Assembly: GCA_026874595.1 (NCBI GenBank)
Contig: CM049306.1
Span: 22,057,019 to 22,121,018, forward strand
From: Sipunculus nudus
Lineage: Eukaryota > Annelida > Sipuncula > Golfingiida > Sipunculidae
DNA: 64,000 nucleotides
Direction: 5' to 3'
Each line of letters begins with the position of its first letter. Positions within the stretch are counted from its first letter, which is position 1. The notes beneath the pieces were generated by a model. The model saw nothing but the letters and a program-made list of their open reading frames with translations. It made no database searches and was not told where the DNA came from. The position numbers and the translations under genes are program-made. Positions 48,707 to 59,600 of the stretch are shown here, piece after piece.

Positions 48707-49332
48707 AGATTTTAGGATTTTTATCACTTCCTTCTTTCTTTTTCTTCCTCTGTGGGAAACACGTGCTTCTGCAATTTTAAGGAGCTCCAACATGGTTGCT
48801 TCTTTTTTAAGGTCACAGCCAGTGTTTTGGAAATTTTCCATTTTTCTCATGAATTCCATAAAGTTTTCTTTGAAACTTTCTTCTTTGTATCCAAGCATTT
48901 CCATTTCAAGTTTTGTACAAACAGTGTCCTCTAGCCAAGGATATTCAATCAATACTGTGCTGAGTGTAATTTGTGTTGATGGCTTACTATGTATCCAATC
49001 TTTACGATGTTCAAATGTTTCCCTTTGCCATTTTTTCACCTTCTCCATTTCTGGTTGAACTTTCATTTTTTCTGCCTTTAATTTCTGAATAATATCTTCC
49101 ACCTCCAGCTCCTCTTCTTCTGTTTGAGAAGCTTCTTCCTCCAAACCTGCTGTTGACAAGAGCTTTGGTTTTTTTGCTGGGTATTCATCACAAGCTGTAT
49201 TAAATTTCTTCATTTTTTCCTTTCGACGATTTCTAGTGTTCCTTATTTTAGCAGATAATTTTGTGTTAAAGAACTGCCAACTGCTTTTTCCCTCCATTAT
49301 CAAAAGTGGGTATTTTATTGTCATCGTTTTCC
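48707..49332 (-). CDS. SAM-domain protein (SAMD3-like), exon 4
   Basis: Acceptor TTTTCACAG ends at 49333 and the donor TCT/GTAAGT starts at 48706; 626 nt. It encodes KYPLLIMEGKSSWQFFNTKL, then a basic region (RNTRNRRKEKMKK), an acidic spacer, a coiled-coil-like stretch (VEDIIQKLKAEKMKVQPEME) and ETFEHRKDWIHSKPSTQITL, then YPWLEDTV. The KYPLL...SW..F...LS.K.RN.R pattern and the following FxxRxxWI motif are what I associate with 'sterile alpha motif domain-containing protein 3-like' proteins. The exon starts in phase 1, whereas exon 3 in its simplest form ends in phase 0 (see finding). Confidence 0.7.
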
Positions 49333-50329
49333 CTGTGAAAAGAAAAGTCAAGAAAACTTGTATCAGTCTTACCCAACAAATAAGTCCTGAAATGAGTTCT
49401 AAATGCATATGACTAAGTTCAGCTTCTGATAACTCGGCTAAAATTCAATGAATCAGATCCATTCGAACAACTTTGAATAAGAACCACTAAAGAATCATTC
49501 CTGTGTGATATTAAACCTGTGCAACAGTTCATGAGATAAAAGGTAACAGATTTTGCACAATATATGCAAACATAAAAAGTCATAACATTTCTTAATCAGT
49601 AAAATTCAGAGTCCTGTGGACTCAGGAAACATTATTTTAAAAGAAGAAAGCAGCAGGGGTTTTAAAGATAATTGGTAAAAAGAGGAGGCTGGATGTGTGG
49701 ACGGACGGACAGATGGACACAGGCCATTTTAAAAATCCTCCTTCCTAGAGTTAGGGGGACTAAGTATGCTCCTTAATCAGGTTTTTTTTCATACCATACC
49801 CCACAGGTAAAGAAATATTCTTCGGCTCCTTAAACTTAGAGACATCACACTGAACAACAGTTTAAAACTGGATCAAATAAACATATGGAACAATAACTTT
49901 GTTCTCCAAGCTCAGTCTAAGCCAAGTTCCAACAGTAAAGGCCTTTTAGTTTATGTGAATGATAACATAACCTAAATAGCACCAATGAGTGAAAAATAAA
50001 CCCTTTTGGCATATTTATGTTCACACAGTTACCTATACCTATGATCTTAGCTGCTGTGGAAATGAAACTTTATCAAAGGTCTGTGACAGATGTCATATTT
50101 ATTACAAGCTTTTCAATATAACTTTAAATCATGTAGACTATAGTTTACATCCTCAAAATAGGAAACTACAGATAAGAACTTGAGAACCTTAGGAACTTAA
50201 AGCTATAGATGAAGTCCATTAATGGCAGTATGGGGGAAATAAAACATGTTAAGTGAAAATGTAACAGAGAAACATCAAAGAGAACAAGAGTAAATCTTTT
50301 TTGTGGTATTTGTGGACAAAATAACATAC
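49333..50329 (-). other. Intron 3 of the SAM gene
   Basis: No other exon or element clearly recognised. A GGACGGACGGACAG stretch near 49698 may be another family B fragment. If exon 3 ends at the stronger donor, a further small exon should lie in this interval. Confidence 0.5.
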
Positions 50330-50611
50330 CAATGTTTTCATATGACTGCTTAGCCCTTTCTGAACTGGTGGGACAGAGAGGCATGTAGAAACCTGCAGCT
50401 CCTCTATTATTTGGTTGTAAACAGCAAGAACCCTTGATTTGTCATTCCCATTCAGCACAGATGAAATAGGCCCAGAAAACTTTGGTAACGGGGCTGGGTA
50501 CGGAACTACAGGCAGATCTTCAAGTTTCTCAGTTGATGCTGTCACAGGAAGACTTGGCCCTGCTTTGGGGAAGTGACTGGGTTCAGATTGAAGCATGTTA
50601 TCTTCAAACAC
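50330..50611 (-). CDS. SAM-domain protein (SAMD3-like), exon 3
   Basis: Acceptor ATTCTACAG ends at 50612 and joins exon 2 in phase 0 (...ELGQ then VFEDNMLQ). It is proline-rich: LEDLPVVPYPAPLPKFSGPI, then NDKSRVLAVYNQIIEELQ. The good donor TTG/GTATGT at 50329 leaves phase 0. A weaker donor AGCA/GTCAT at 50346 leaves phase 1, which is what exon 4 needs. The PYPAPLPKFS segment followed by a short helix is consistent with the linker after the SAM domain in SAMD3-like proteins. Confidence 0.65.
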
Positions 50612-52189
50612 CTGTAGAATAGTAAATCATCTGAATATAATTATGACAGTTTAAGTCTTGTTGTTGGTAATGACAATATAAAGTCAGGGAATGGACAGAG
50701 AGAAACAGATATGATCAATTTTATTTTTATAAGGTTATTCCATTCCAATTATAAATAATCCTTATCTGCTTCTTTTACCTGACAATCGGAAATTCTACAG
50801 CCTCTTTAAAAATAACAACACACACTGGAAGACTACCTGTATATAAAGTATAAATGCCTGGAATGAGACCAAGTGACATTGGTTATATAATGGAGTAGAT
50901 GCATTTTTCAATGTGTTTTACCCTGAAGATAATACTATATTTAATAACATATATTGATAGTGAACATGCTTTTGGCTAACATGGGATCCATAGGACACAG
51001 TGCTCTGCTGAAATTATCTAGGAGGGTAATAAAATCCTGGCCTAGCATTTTAGTAATTTGTGTGGAAATCCTGCAATTTCTTGGCAATATTGTCTGCATA
51101 GCATAAATGTGTTCTTTCTCTCAGTTGTCTGCTGATCAGCATGTCATATTTAACAGTAACATGAAGTACTGTTGCTCTAGCACCTATGCTGGCATCATGA
51201 ATGATGAATACCCTTTTATCTAGTTTCTGTAGACAAAAATACAATCCTTGTGAAAATAATATTCTTTCAGCAAACATAGCATCATAGCATTAACATTTAT
51301 AGATCAAACATACTGACTGCAAAGTTCAGAAGAGCAACACTGTAAAAAACAGATTGTATATTTTTTCTACACACACCCATACAATGTGGAAATAAAGTAT
51401 AATTTATTTCATTAACATATAGTACTCTTTACTTTTATTTATATTTTTAATCAGTTTAACACATTTTAACAAAGGGAAAAAAGTTATCTGCAGTAAGGAT
51501 AATGCTGTCGTTGGTAATTTATGACCAGTATTTCTAAACAAGTATTTACACAATTCGCACCGTTCATTCTTTTGTGAGAGATCAAGCTAGGAATGAGATC
51601 ACATCATAAGAAATGAAATGATGACAATGTCATAACGTGACCACTGAAGATGATGCTATGATAACTGGAACTGACAAATAAAGAAAGAAAGAGCAGTGAG
51701 CCTGACATTAGACAGGACCTCTTTTTGTCTACATAAATTTCCATTTACAGTAAATGATGTTCTAAAAAATTTCAGGGAACTCATGTAGATCCTCCTGAAA
51801 ACAATGCACCATGGAAGAATTAAATTGTATCTCTGTTGGCAGAGAAATTTGCCAATGATAAATTTGGAAAACCTTTTTTGCTTGAAATAAATTAAAAGCA
51901 ATGACTTCTATAATTCACAAAGTCAGATCTGATCTTTGGTATACACTAAGATCTAGAGCAAAATTAAAAACGTCCTCAAATAGTTTTTATAACTCTAACA
52001 TGTAAATTATTAACTTAGTGCAATCTAAATTTACTTCATATCTTTCCTACTTTTTTGGACTAGTACATCATATTACAGTCAGTAACCTCTACAAACTATG
52101 CAATATTGATTTAATTATCATCACAAACATGGACAATATACTGAAAACCCTTCACGGAAACTTGATGGAAAAAAAATGTGGTTTTAATA

Positions 52190-52436
52190 TCAGGCAGTCT
52201 TGAAGAGTAACAATTAGATATTCATGTAAAATGGAGATTTCTTTTGATTGCATGATGGCATTAGGTCCCAGTTACCAATTTCATGTATGGTAATAAACAG
52301 TTTTTGTATGCAAAAGTTCAAGGTGGTAGCTTTACTGGTTTAGTTTGTGCGCAGTTAATCAATATCTGGTTGGATGGACAGACAGATGGACAAAGGGTCA
52401 TTGCTATAGCTCAGATCACATATGGTCAACTGAGCC
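52190..52436 (+). repeat. 3' fragment of dispersed repeat family B
   Basis: Starts with GGCAGTCTTGAAG, a motif repeated through the larger copies, and ends GACAGATGGACAAAGGGTCA then CTATAGCTCAG and a diverged hairpin ending ACTGAGCC. It ends about 50 bp beyond the stop codon of the transposase ORF. Confidence 0.65.
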
Positions 52437-52487
52437 AAAAAAAAAGCAGATTTGAAATAATCTGATTTACAATATTTACATTTATAA

Positions 52488-54884
52488 TCATGGCTCCACA
52501 TATGGTGCAGAGATGATGACAACAGTGTGGTATTCCTCATCTGTATGGAAGCACAAAGCAGGCCAAGGAACATCCAGTTGTCCTGGGTCTATGGTGATGC
52601 CCTCTCCTCCATTGAAAGAAACGTTATAAACATTTTTACTTTCAATATATGTAGAACACTTGTGCCTTTTCCCATACATGACCACCTTTTTGGTAAGACT
52701 GGAAACATATATTTCTGATATTTGAGTAAAAACGCAGTGATCTGCCCCTTCAGACCAAATGACAACCACAGAGCCAGTTTTGTATGTTACACCAGATGTT
52801 CTCACACAGCTGGAGAGAAACCACTGTTCAGCTTGTGCATCAGGTATGTTTCTGATATAATCTGGAAGAGGAACATATTTCCCCATACTTGTTACTGGGC
52901 TGGGATTCAGAAAACTTGGGTTCTCAAACTGATGTAAGCACATCCACTGCTGGTGACAATATGCCAATGTCTTAGGAATGTTTTTGAAGTTTCTGTATTT
53001 CTTGCGTTTAAAAATTTGATTTTTTCCTTCGAATCTCATGCACCAATGTGCTCGAAGTGGACCAAACTTCTGAAGCTGCTCAGGGAGATGAACCATATAG
53101 TGGATTTTGGGGATTGTTGCATAATCTGGATACAGAACTGGAACCTGTGAGATGAATTCTGCCACAAGCTGTTTCAGCAAATTTACTGTGATTACATCTG
53201 CCACTGGTGATGTTACTAGTGTTTGTATTTTCAGAAGTACAATGAAGTGTTGCCATCTTGTATAATCCTTGGGAACAAAGTTTCCTATGAACAATGGAAG
53301 CAAATGAGAAAAGTACTGCATCTGGCTTGCAGTCTGCCTAAGTTTAGCTGATTTGAGTGACATTTGATCTACCTGATTAGGCTTCATGGGCACTGATCCA
53401 GATTCATTCACCTTTTCAAGAGCATTATTTAAGTCTGCTAGACTGAAAAAATGTTTCTGAATACAATCTTTGAGAAGTTCTTTAATAATGTACATGGATA
53501 TACCCTCAAAAAATATGTGCATGGGGTCATGAAGTAGGCATTTGGTAATGTCAAATTCTGGAAGCCCCATTAAAACTGATCTTGTGTTTACTCCATATTC
53601 TTTAGACCAATATTGTCTGGCTTGTGGCGTTAGAGCCTCTGATAAAATTTCACACTCCTGGGTATGCCTCTCTAGATGACGCAATGTACAGTCATCATGC
53701 ACAGTTAGATTTGTAATTTGATCCTTTGATGCATAGCAGGACATGCAAATTCTGTGTGAAAGACCCACTCCTGCTTTGAAACCTCCTATTGTATGCAATG
53801 CCAGATTGTCCCCACTAAATGTGAGCAGCTTGCCATAAAGAACCCCAAGGCCATCCACATTTATCCCATTGCTGTACAGTTCTTTCAATCCTCCAGTAAA
53901 ATCACTTAAGATATCATTCATCCCAAATGATTTAATGTCTTTTGTTTTAGCCAAACCAACAAGCTGTATGCAGTGTAGCTTAGACCTATATTGCTGTGGT
54001 ATATTCAGTAATTGCCAGTAGAAGACTCCAATTTTGGGTTTTTTTGTATGAACCCCAACAGGATTTGCAATTTCGAGGTCATCATAATAAGCCCCAATCC
54101 AAAGCTGACACTCTTTCTCTCTTGTAACACTGAAAGAGTCACCATCATAAATGTCTCTCATTTTATCATCCCTGCTTTTATAGTTTTCTATTGGTTTAAT
54201 ACATTCCCTAACTTCAGGGATCTTTAACAAGGACCTCAGATTGTCCAAAAATGGCACAACATATCCTTGAGCTTTTACCTTGACCATCCTTCTGTTTTTT
54301 TTATTCCACTTCATCCTTGTTCCAACTGTTAGTTCAATAGGTTCCAGCAAATTTAGTGTCTCCCTGTAATATTTCTGCTGTTGCCATTCAGAATTCAAAG
54401 GGGCTATCATCTCTCCTGAGATTTTTGAACAAATGTTACTTATATGAGCCTCACTTATCTCATCACTTTCTTGGATAGTTTCACAAGTCTCTTTTACAAC
54501 TTGTTGTACTAAATCAGAACATGATGATACTACTTCTTGAAGTCCAGCTTGACACAAATTATAATGGGCTTTAAGCTTTAACAGCAGGAGTCCAAGCAGT
54601 GATGTAGTTGCTAACTGGTCAGCAAGCTGATCATCTGTCAATCTGACATTTTCTAAAACATCACTGTCCACTTGTTCAATATTACTGCTTGGATCCTGGA
54701 CAGAACTGTGGTTTCTTTTAACATGTTTCCTAAAGGAATTGTAGTTTTTATATGATGCTCCACATTCTACACATGACACATTAAAATAAGGGTGGGCTTT
54801 GTGTCTCTCAATTATGTGATGCGACAGCAATGGTTTAAGAGTAAATTGACAAGGACACAATGTGCACTGGAACAGTGGCTCCAT
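52488..54884 (-). CDS. Intact 798-aa C2H2-finger transposase-like protein
   Basis: A single uninterrupted frame. Two C2H2 zinc fingers open the protein (C7, C10, H23, H28 and C38, C41, H54, H59). A region of about 120 residues, part acidic, follows, and then a large core. Recognisable parts are LHCIQLVGLAKTKDIKSFG, GGFKAGVGLSHRICMSCYAS, LLHDPMHIFFEGI with the acidic residues expected of a DDE-type site, IPKIHYMVHLPEQL, and RAHWCMRFEGKNQIFKRK. The H-D-x-M-H..EGI and K-x-H-Y..P...GP...MRFE-K pattern is the one I know from metazoan EnSpm/CACTA- and KDZ-related transposases; the exact superfamily is uncertain. The ATG lies 30 bases beyond the donor of SAM exon 2 and shortly after a CTTTCAG acceptor-like site, so the transcript structure is unclear. 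Lack of any lesion over 2.4 kb suggests recent activity or host domestication. Confidence 0.75.
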   Translation of the reverse strand: MEPLFQCTLCPCQFTLKPLLSHHIIERHKAHPYFNVSCVECGASYKNYNSFRKHVKRNHSSVQDPSSNIEQVDSDVLENVRLTDDQLADQLATTSLLGLLLLKLKAHYNLCQAGLQEVVSSCSDLVQQVVKETCETIQESDEISEAHISNICSKISGEMIAPLNSEWQQQKYYRETLNLLEPIELTVGTRMKWNKKNRRMVKVKAQGYVVPFLDNLRSLLKIPEVRECIKPIENYKSRDDKMRDIYDGDSFSVTREKECQLWIGAYYDDLEIANPVGVHTKKPKIGVFYWQLLNIPQQYRSKLHCIQLVGLAKTKDIKSFGMNDILSDFTGGLKELYSNGINVDGLGVLYGKLLTFSGDNLALHTIGGFKAGVGLSHRICMSCYASKDQITNLTVHDDCTLRHLERHTQECEILSEALTPQARQYWSKEYGVNTRSVLMGLPEFDITKCLLHDPMHIFFEGISMYIIKELLKDCIQKHFFSLADLNNALEKVNESGSVPMKPNQVDQMSLKSAKLRQTASQMQYFSHLLPLFIGNFVPKDYTRWQHFIVLLKIQTLVTSPVADVITVNLLKQLVAEFISQVPVLYPDYATIPKIHYMVHLPEQLQKFGPLRAHWCMRFEGKNQIFKRKKYRNFKNIPKTLAYCHQQWMCLHQFENPSFLNPSPVTSMGKYVPLPDYIRNIPDAQAEQWFLSSCVRTSGVTYKTGSVVVIWSEGADHCVFTQISEIYVSSLTKKVVMYGKRHKCSTYIESKNVYNVSFNGGEGITIDPGQLDVPWPALCFHTDEEYHTVVIISAPYVEP

Positions 54885-54913
54885 TTCACCCTGAAAGGAT
54901 AAGACTAAATTAC

Positions 54914-55032
54914 CTGGCCCAGTTCATTCTGTAGGATCCTGAGAAATGCTTCCTGTAAACCAATTTCAGGAAACATAGTCTTCACATCCTCGAATTTTAG
55001 GCTCAAGAAAGCTTCTCCATCAATGAAGTTCT
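54914..55032 (-). CDS. SAM-domain protein (SAMD3-like), exon 2 (C-terminal half of the SAM domain)
   Basis: Too short to stand out as an open frame, but bounded by a clean acceptor (a T8 tract then TAG at 55033) and donor (CAG/GTAATT at 54913). It joins exon 1 in phase 1: G+AG gives Glu, then NFIDGEAFLSLKFEDVK and then TMFPEIGLQEAFLRILQ. The xIDGxAFLxLxxEDVKxxFPxIG pattern is a classic second half of a sterile alpha motif domain. Together with exon 1 it reconstitutes about 65 residues, the normal SAM length. Confidence 0.8.
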
Positions 55033-55839
55033 CTAAAAAAAAAATTCATTTGAATGGTGCATTCTACTACTCAAAGTGTCAAATTCAAACTTGAAACAGT
55101 GAAAAGTATCAACACCCACTAATATTGTAAAATAAATAAAATTAACAACATGCCTTCTGTTGAATATAACATTAAATTGCATTATAATAAGTAATTACTG
55201 ACTACACAACCATAAATAATAGTACAAAGCATGTTGCATAACAATATTTATATGTCTGATATCTTTTGAACATATATGCAGAAGGTACATCACATATTAT
55301 AATACTACAAATAAAAGAGCAAACCGCTATTATAACTTATAAAGCTGTTATGATCATGTGTGGTGTTTGGATGGCCAGAAATAAAACCAATTGAAACAAG
55401 AATATAACCATACAAAACCATCAACAGTGTCTCACCAGAGCAAATCTCTCATCTTGGATCTACTTGTCCATCTTACTTATTTGTAGATATTTTAAAATGG
55501 TGGTTTATCATGAAAAAGTATTAATTGTATTTGTAACAAGGCCTACAGGCCCAATGTGTTTCTGGCATTATGCCAAAGTTGATAAAATCTTGGCATGTTG
55601 CAAATACTGACAGAAAAAGAGCTATTGTTTACAAGGGTTTTTTTTCCAAGGTGATATATTCATTAGTTTTTTTTTCAAATAAATTAACAATAATAAAAAG
55701 ATGTTTATTATATGCAAAGTCAGACCGATTCTCACTTGGTTCAGACCAATTCGGGGGGGGGGGGGGGGGTTAAGAGACCAACATATGGCTTGATTAAAAT
55801 TTATATATATATATATATACTGTTATATATACAAAGGGG

Positions 55840-56590
55840 ATACAAGTACCGACCAATCTTTGTACTTTGGGTGATAACTGAGGTGTGTGATGTCACAAGA
55901 CCCAGTTGAGGCTCTGTGAATAAAAGGGCCTACATCCCGCAGGCTTTGGTCAAGTACATATACTTGTACTTGGTACTTGAACTTAAGAACAAATATCTTG
56001 GTACTTGTACTTAAGAACAAATATCTGAGTACTTGTCCTGTACTTGTTCTTGGCAATTTTAACCAAGTACAGCCGTCGCTTGATTAAAACTGATATATAT
56101 ATACTATGGGAATATGGGCAGAGATTCATCATTATACTTTGGGTGATAACTGAGGTGTGTGATGTCACAAGACCCAGTTGTGGCTCTGTGAATAAATGGG
56201 CCTACATCCTACAGACTTTGGTTATGTACATGTACTTGTACTTGGTACTCATACTTAAGTACAAATATCTGAGTACCTGTCCTGTACTTGTACTTGGCAA
56301 TTTTAACCAAGTGCACCCATCACTTGATAAAAACAGATACATATACTACAGGTATATGGGCAAAGATTCATCATTATATTTAGGGTGACCACTGAGGTGT
56401 GTGATGTTACTATACCTAGTTGTGGCTCGGTGAATAAATGGGCCTACATCCTACAGACTTTGGTTGAGTACATGTACTTGGTACTGGTACTTCAGTACAA
56501 ATATCTGAGTTCTTGTCCTGTACCTGTACCTGGCACTTTTAACCAAATACAGTCCCTGTACTGTACTTGCACTTGCAATAAATGTACTTG
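55840..56590 (+). repeat. Satellite-like repeat, three units of about 240-270 bp
   Basis: GAGGTGTGTGATGT begins at 55880, 56152 and 56394. Each unit continues with GGCTC(T/G)GTGAATAAA, GGGCCTACATCC and a stretch dense in GTACTTGTACTTGGTACTT. Units differ by about 10% and by indels. Short open frames inside are by-products of the repeat. Confidence 0.85.
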
Positions 56591-56634
56591 AAAAATCAAG
56601 TACTTGTCAAGAACAAGATTTTAAAAACAAACAA

Positions 56635-59600
56635 CAAGGGACCTATGGGTCACGACGCTCAGCTGTTATATATGATAAAAAAATATTATTTAGAAATGAG
56701 GCACATGCTGGTTTTGTGTGGTAATAAATATAAGCTGTATTATGAGTTGTTGTTGTTTAGCTTATGTATGATTTTGATAGGACCTTTGGAGACAGGGAAG
56801 AGGATTGATTTCATTTATTTTATTAACAAATGGAGTACTACTGTCACACAGATTTTGACTTGGCCATATAACTTATAAGCAGAACATATAATATAAGAGT
56901 TTAACTATTCATTAAAAAAATTACAAATATTGTCCCAAATATAATTTTAATTAAAAATAATAAGAGAATCATATGATTTCTTAAAATGAAATATAACTGA
57001 TATGATTATTAAAATAATATTACAGAATATATTCATGAATGCATTCATGAATACATTTTGAAAGTATTTGCACGAGTATTCATATACTTTCATTTTTACC
57101 TGAATTCCCATTCTTTATGCAAGAAATGTTATAATGGAGTACATAATCATATTCGTATTTAAATACAATTACAAAGTATTTGCACCATGTCTGGTATTTA
57201 TTCAGTTTTCACCAAACAAAGATGTTGAGAATCCAGAATATACAAAATTCACACATTTAAATAATGATCATAAGTACCTGGTTTTATGGCCTTTATTTAT
57301 ATTAAAAAATAACTGTAAAAAATTCATTTTGGACTAATTTCACATCAATGTACACACTAGACACAGTAGGAATCTAGATTAATATTATCAACTGCATCTT
57401 TGTCTATCATTAATTTCCTTCATATAATCCCTAATGATTAGTAATGAATAATATGATTTACTTCTTTATCATTAAAATTGAACTGAAAAATGCCATAGGT
57501 GACTGCATGGTGTTATTTGGAATATGTGACATTCTACCCATCGATACAAGATTCTTATATCATCAGTAACTGCAAGTTAATTTCCTGTTATTATAAACTA
57601 ACAAATTCCTTTTCTATTTTTCTTTAATTTGTTAATAAAAACAAATAAAAATTTATTAATTTATTGTTTATTGTTCTGTTGTTGGTTAAAACTACTAGAT
57701 GAGTTGGGTTGGACACCTGGATCAACTGTGGCTGGCCATAAGCTGCCTGCATTCTCGCCTCAAGCGTGCATAATTTGATGAAAGGTCAACAAGGTCAACA
57801 AAGTGGTGACTCAAGAGGGGCTGGAGACAGTGTGCATGATATGAAAATTATATCAACAGTGCTCACGGGAAACAAACGTGCCATGGTCACAGTTGGGCAA
57901 AATTTAAGCTAATAACTTATAAAATTTGAAAAATTCAGAACTAATTTTGGGTATTCAATTGAATCTTGATTAAATAATGTTACATCCCTGACAAAAAAAT
58001 CTCTAGCTTCAGCAATGCCCTTTTTAAGGGAGTAAATATATTTCTTGATTTTTTACAAAGTGCATTATGTTTGGGCCCATAAATTAAAACAATTACGCAA
58101 TACTGACATCATTCTGGCATGTGCATAGGGAATGAAAAATATGTATATTATTTATGATTAAAGTCAGATCAGTGGTTTTGATATTAGGCAGTCTTGAAGT
58201 GTAACAATGGGTTTTTAATGGAAAAATGAAGTTTTTCATTATTATCTCGAGGTATTAAGTCCTAGTGACCAAATTCTTGGCATGGTAGGAGATTTTGGAG
58301 ACATCTAACTGTATGCCGAATTTAAGGAACTTAGAGCTGAAGCTGGGGAGCTGAGCTCTTGCAAACTGCATAACACTAGCTTGATGTAAACAATATGTTA
58401 CATGGTGCTTGAAAACCTGATTAAAATCTACAGTTTTTGATCAACTGGTTTCAAATTTTTGGTGTTAACAGTTGAAATGCTAACAAAAACATGCTGTGAA
58501 AATTAAATCCACAGTACTTACAGTAAAAAAAACGTGCCATGGTCAAAGTTGGGCAAAATTTAAGGTACCAATTTTTTATTTTTATTAATATTTTAAAAAA
58601 TTTAAAAGATTTTCATCTAATTTTGGGTATACAATTTAATTTTGATTAATTAAAGTTATATTACTGGAAAAAAGGTCCATAGCTTTAACGTTTTTTGTGT
58701 TAAGTGATCAAATATCTTTCCTGATTTTTTACAAAATGCATCATGTTTGGGCCCATAACTTTTTTAAATTAAATAATACAGACATAATTTCTGGCATGTA
58801 TATAGGAACTATATAGAGGAATATTTATGGTAAATATGAGGAAAAACAGATAAGTGGTTTTGATATTAGGCAGTCCTGAAGTGTGAAAATAGGTTTTAAA
58901 TAAAAAATTGAGGTTTTTCCTTAATTTCTCAAAGGAACGAAGTTGCAAAGACCCAGTTTTCGGCTTGGTAGGAGATCTTGGGGACATCTAACATTATGCC
59001 GAAATTTGGATTCCTAGGTCTGGACTAATACCTTAATTTCACATTCAAGGGAATAATACTTTCAAGTTTATATATTATTTAAGCATATCCACTTTTTCCA
59101 TTAAAATAGTTTTTATCTGATTAATTTTTTTTATTTACAAGTTTTATAAATTTGTATTAAAAAAACACTGAAAATATAAGTTAAAATATTAGAATTCTTA
59201 TTTGCAATCATTATACATCCAGAGTGTAGCTCGTATTGGGTCATATTATGCATACACATATATTTTTATTATTTTTAAATCACAAATTTTCAAACTGAAT
59301 TTAAAAGAAAATAATGCCACAACATGGCATCTGCAAGATTATTCCTTGAATCACTATTAAAAAGTTTTGCACATTGGAGTTTTCAGTACATGCTTAATCT
59401 TATTCACCAAAATAAATTAAGATTCTGTAAATTTGGTAAAATAAAAACATCTTTTCAAATAAAGTATACACACTGTTGGTTGAATGAGGGACAAACAATA
59501 TCATTATGCTAATTACAATCTAAGCTTTAATTTATTCCTGGAATTAATAGTCAATTTCACACCTTGTGAAGTTTTTACTCTTCTCAAGGAAGGAATTACT

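Larger units (their letters stand above)
50612..54913 (-). other. Intron 2 of the SAM gene, containing a nested transposase ORF
   Basis: A 4.3-kb intron between exon 2 (donor CAG/GTAATT at 54913) and exon 3. It contains the intact 798-codon ORF at 52488-54884 on the same strand and a family B fragment at about 52190-52436. The remaining 1.6 kb (50612-52190) shows nothing recognisable. Confidence 0.6.

Noticed and set aside
54885-54913. Splicing of SAM exon 2 directly to the transposase ORF through a 23-bp GT..AG interval
   Set aside because: 23 bp is far below any workable intron length, and joining exon 1 to that acceptor gives an immediate stop.
56582-56878. 98-codon frame starting MYLKNQVLVK, with a related frame at 62664-62894
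   Set aside because: Both lie at the start of family B repeat copies, share no domain and differ in frame-preserving positions no more than non-coding ones.
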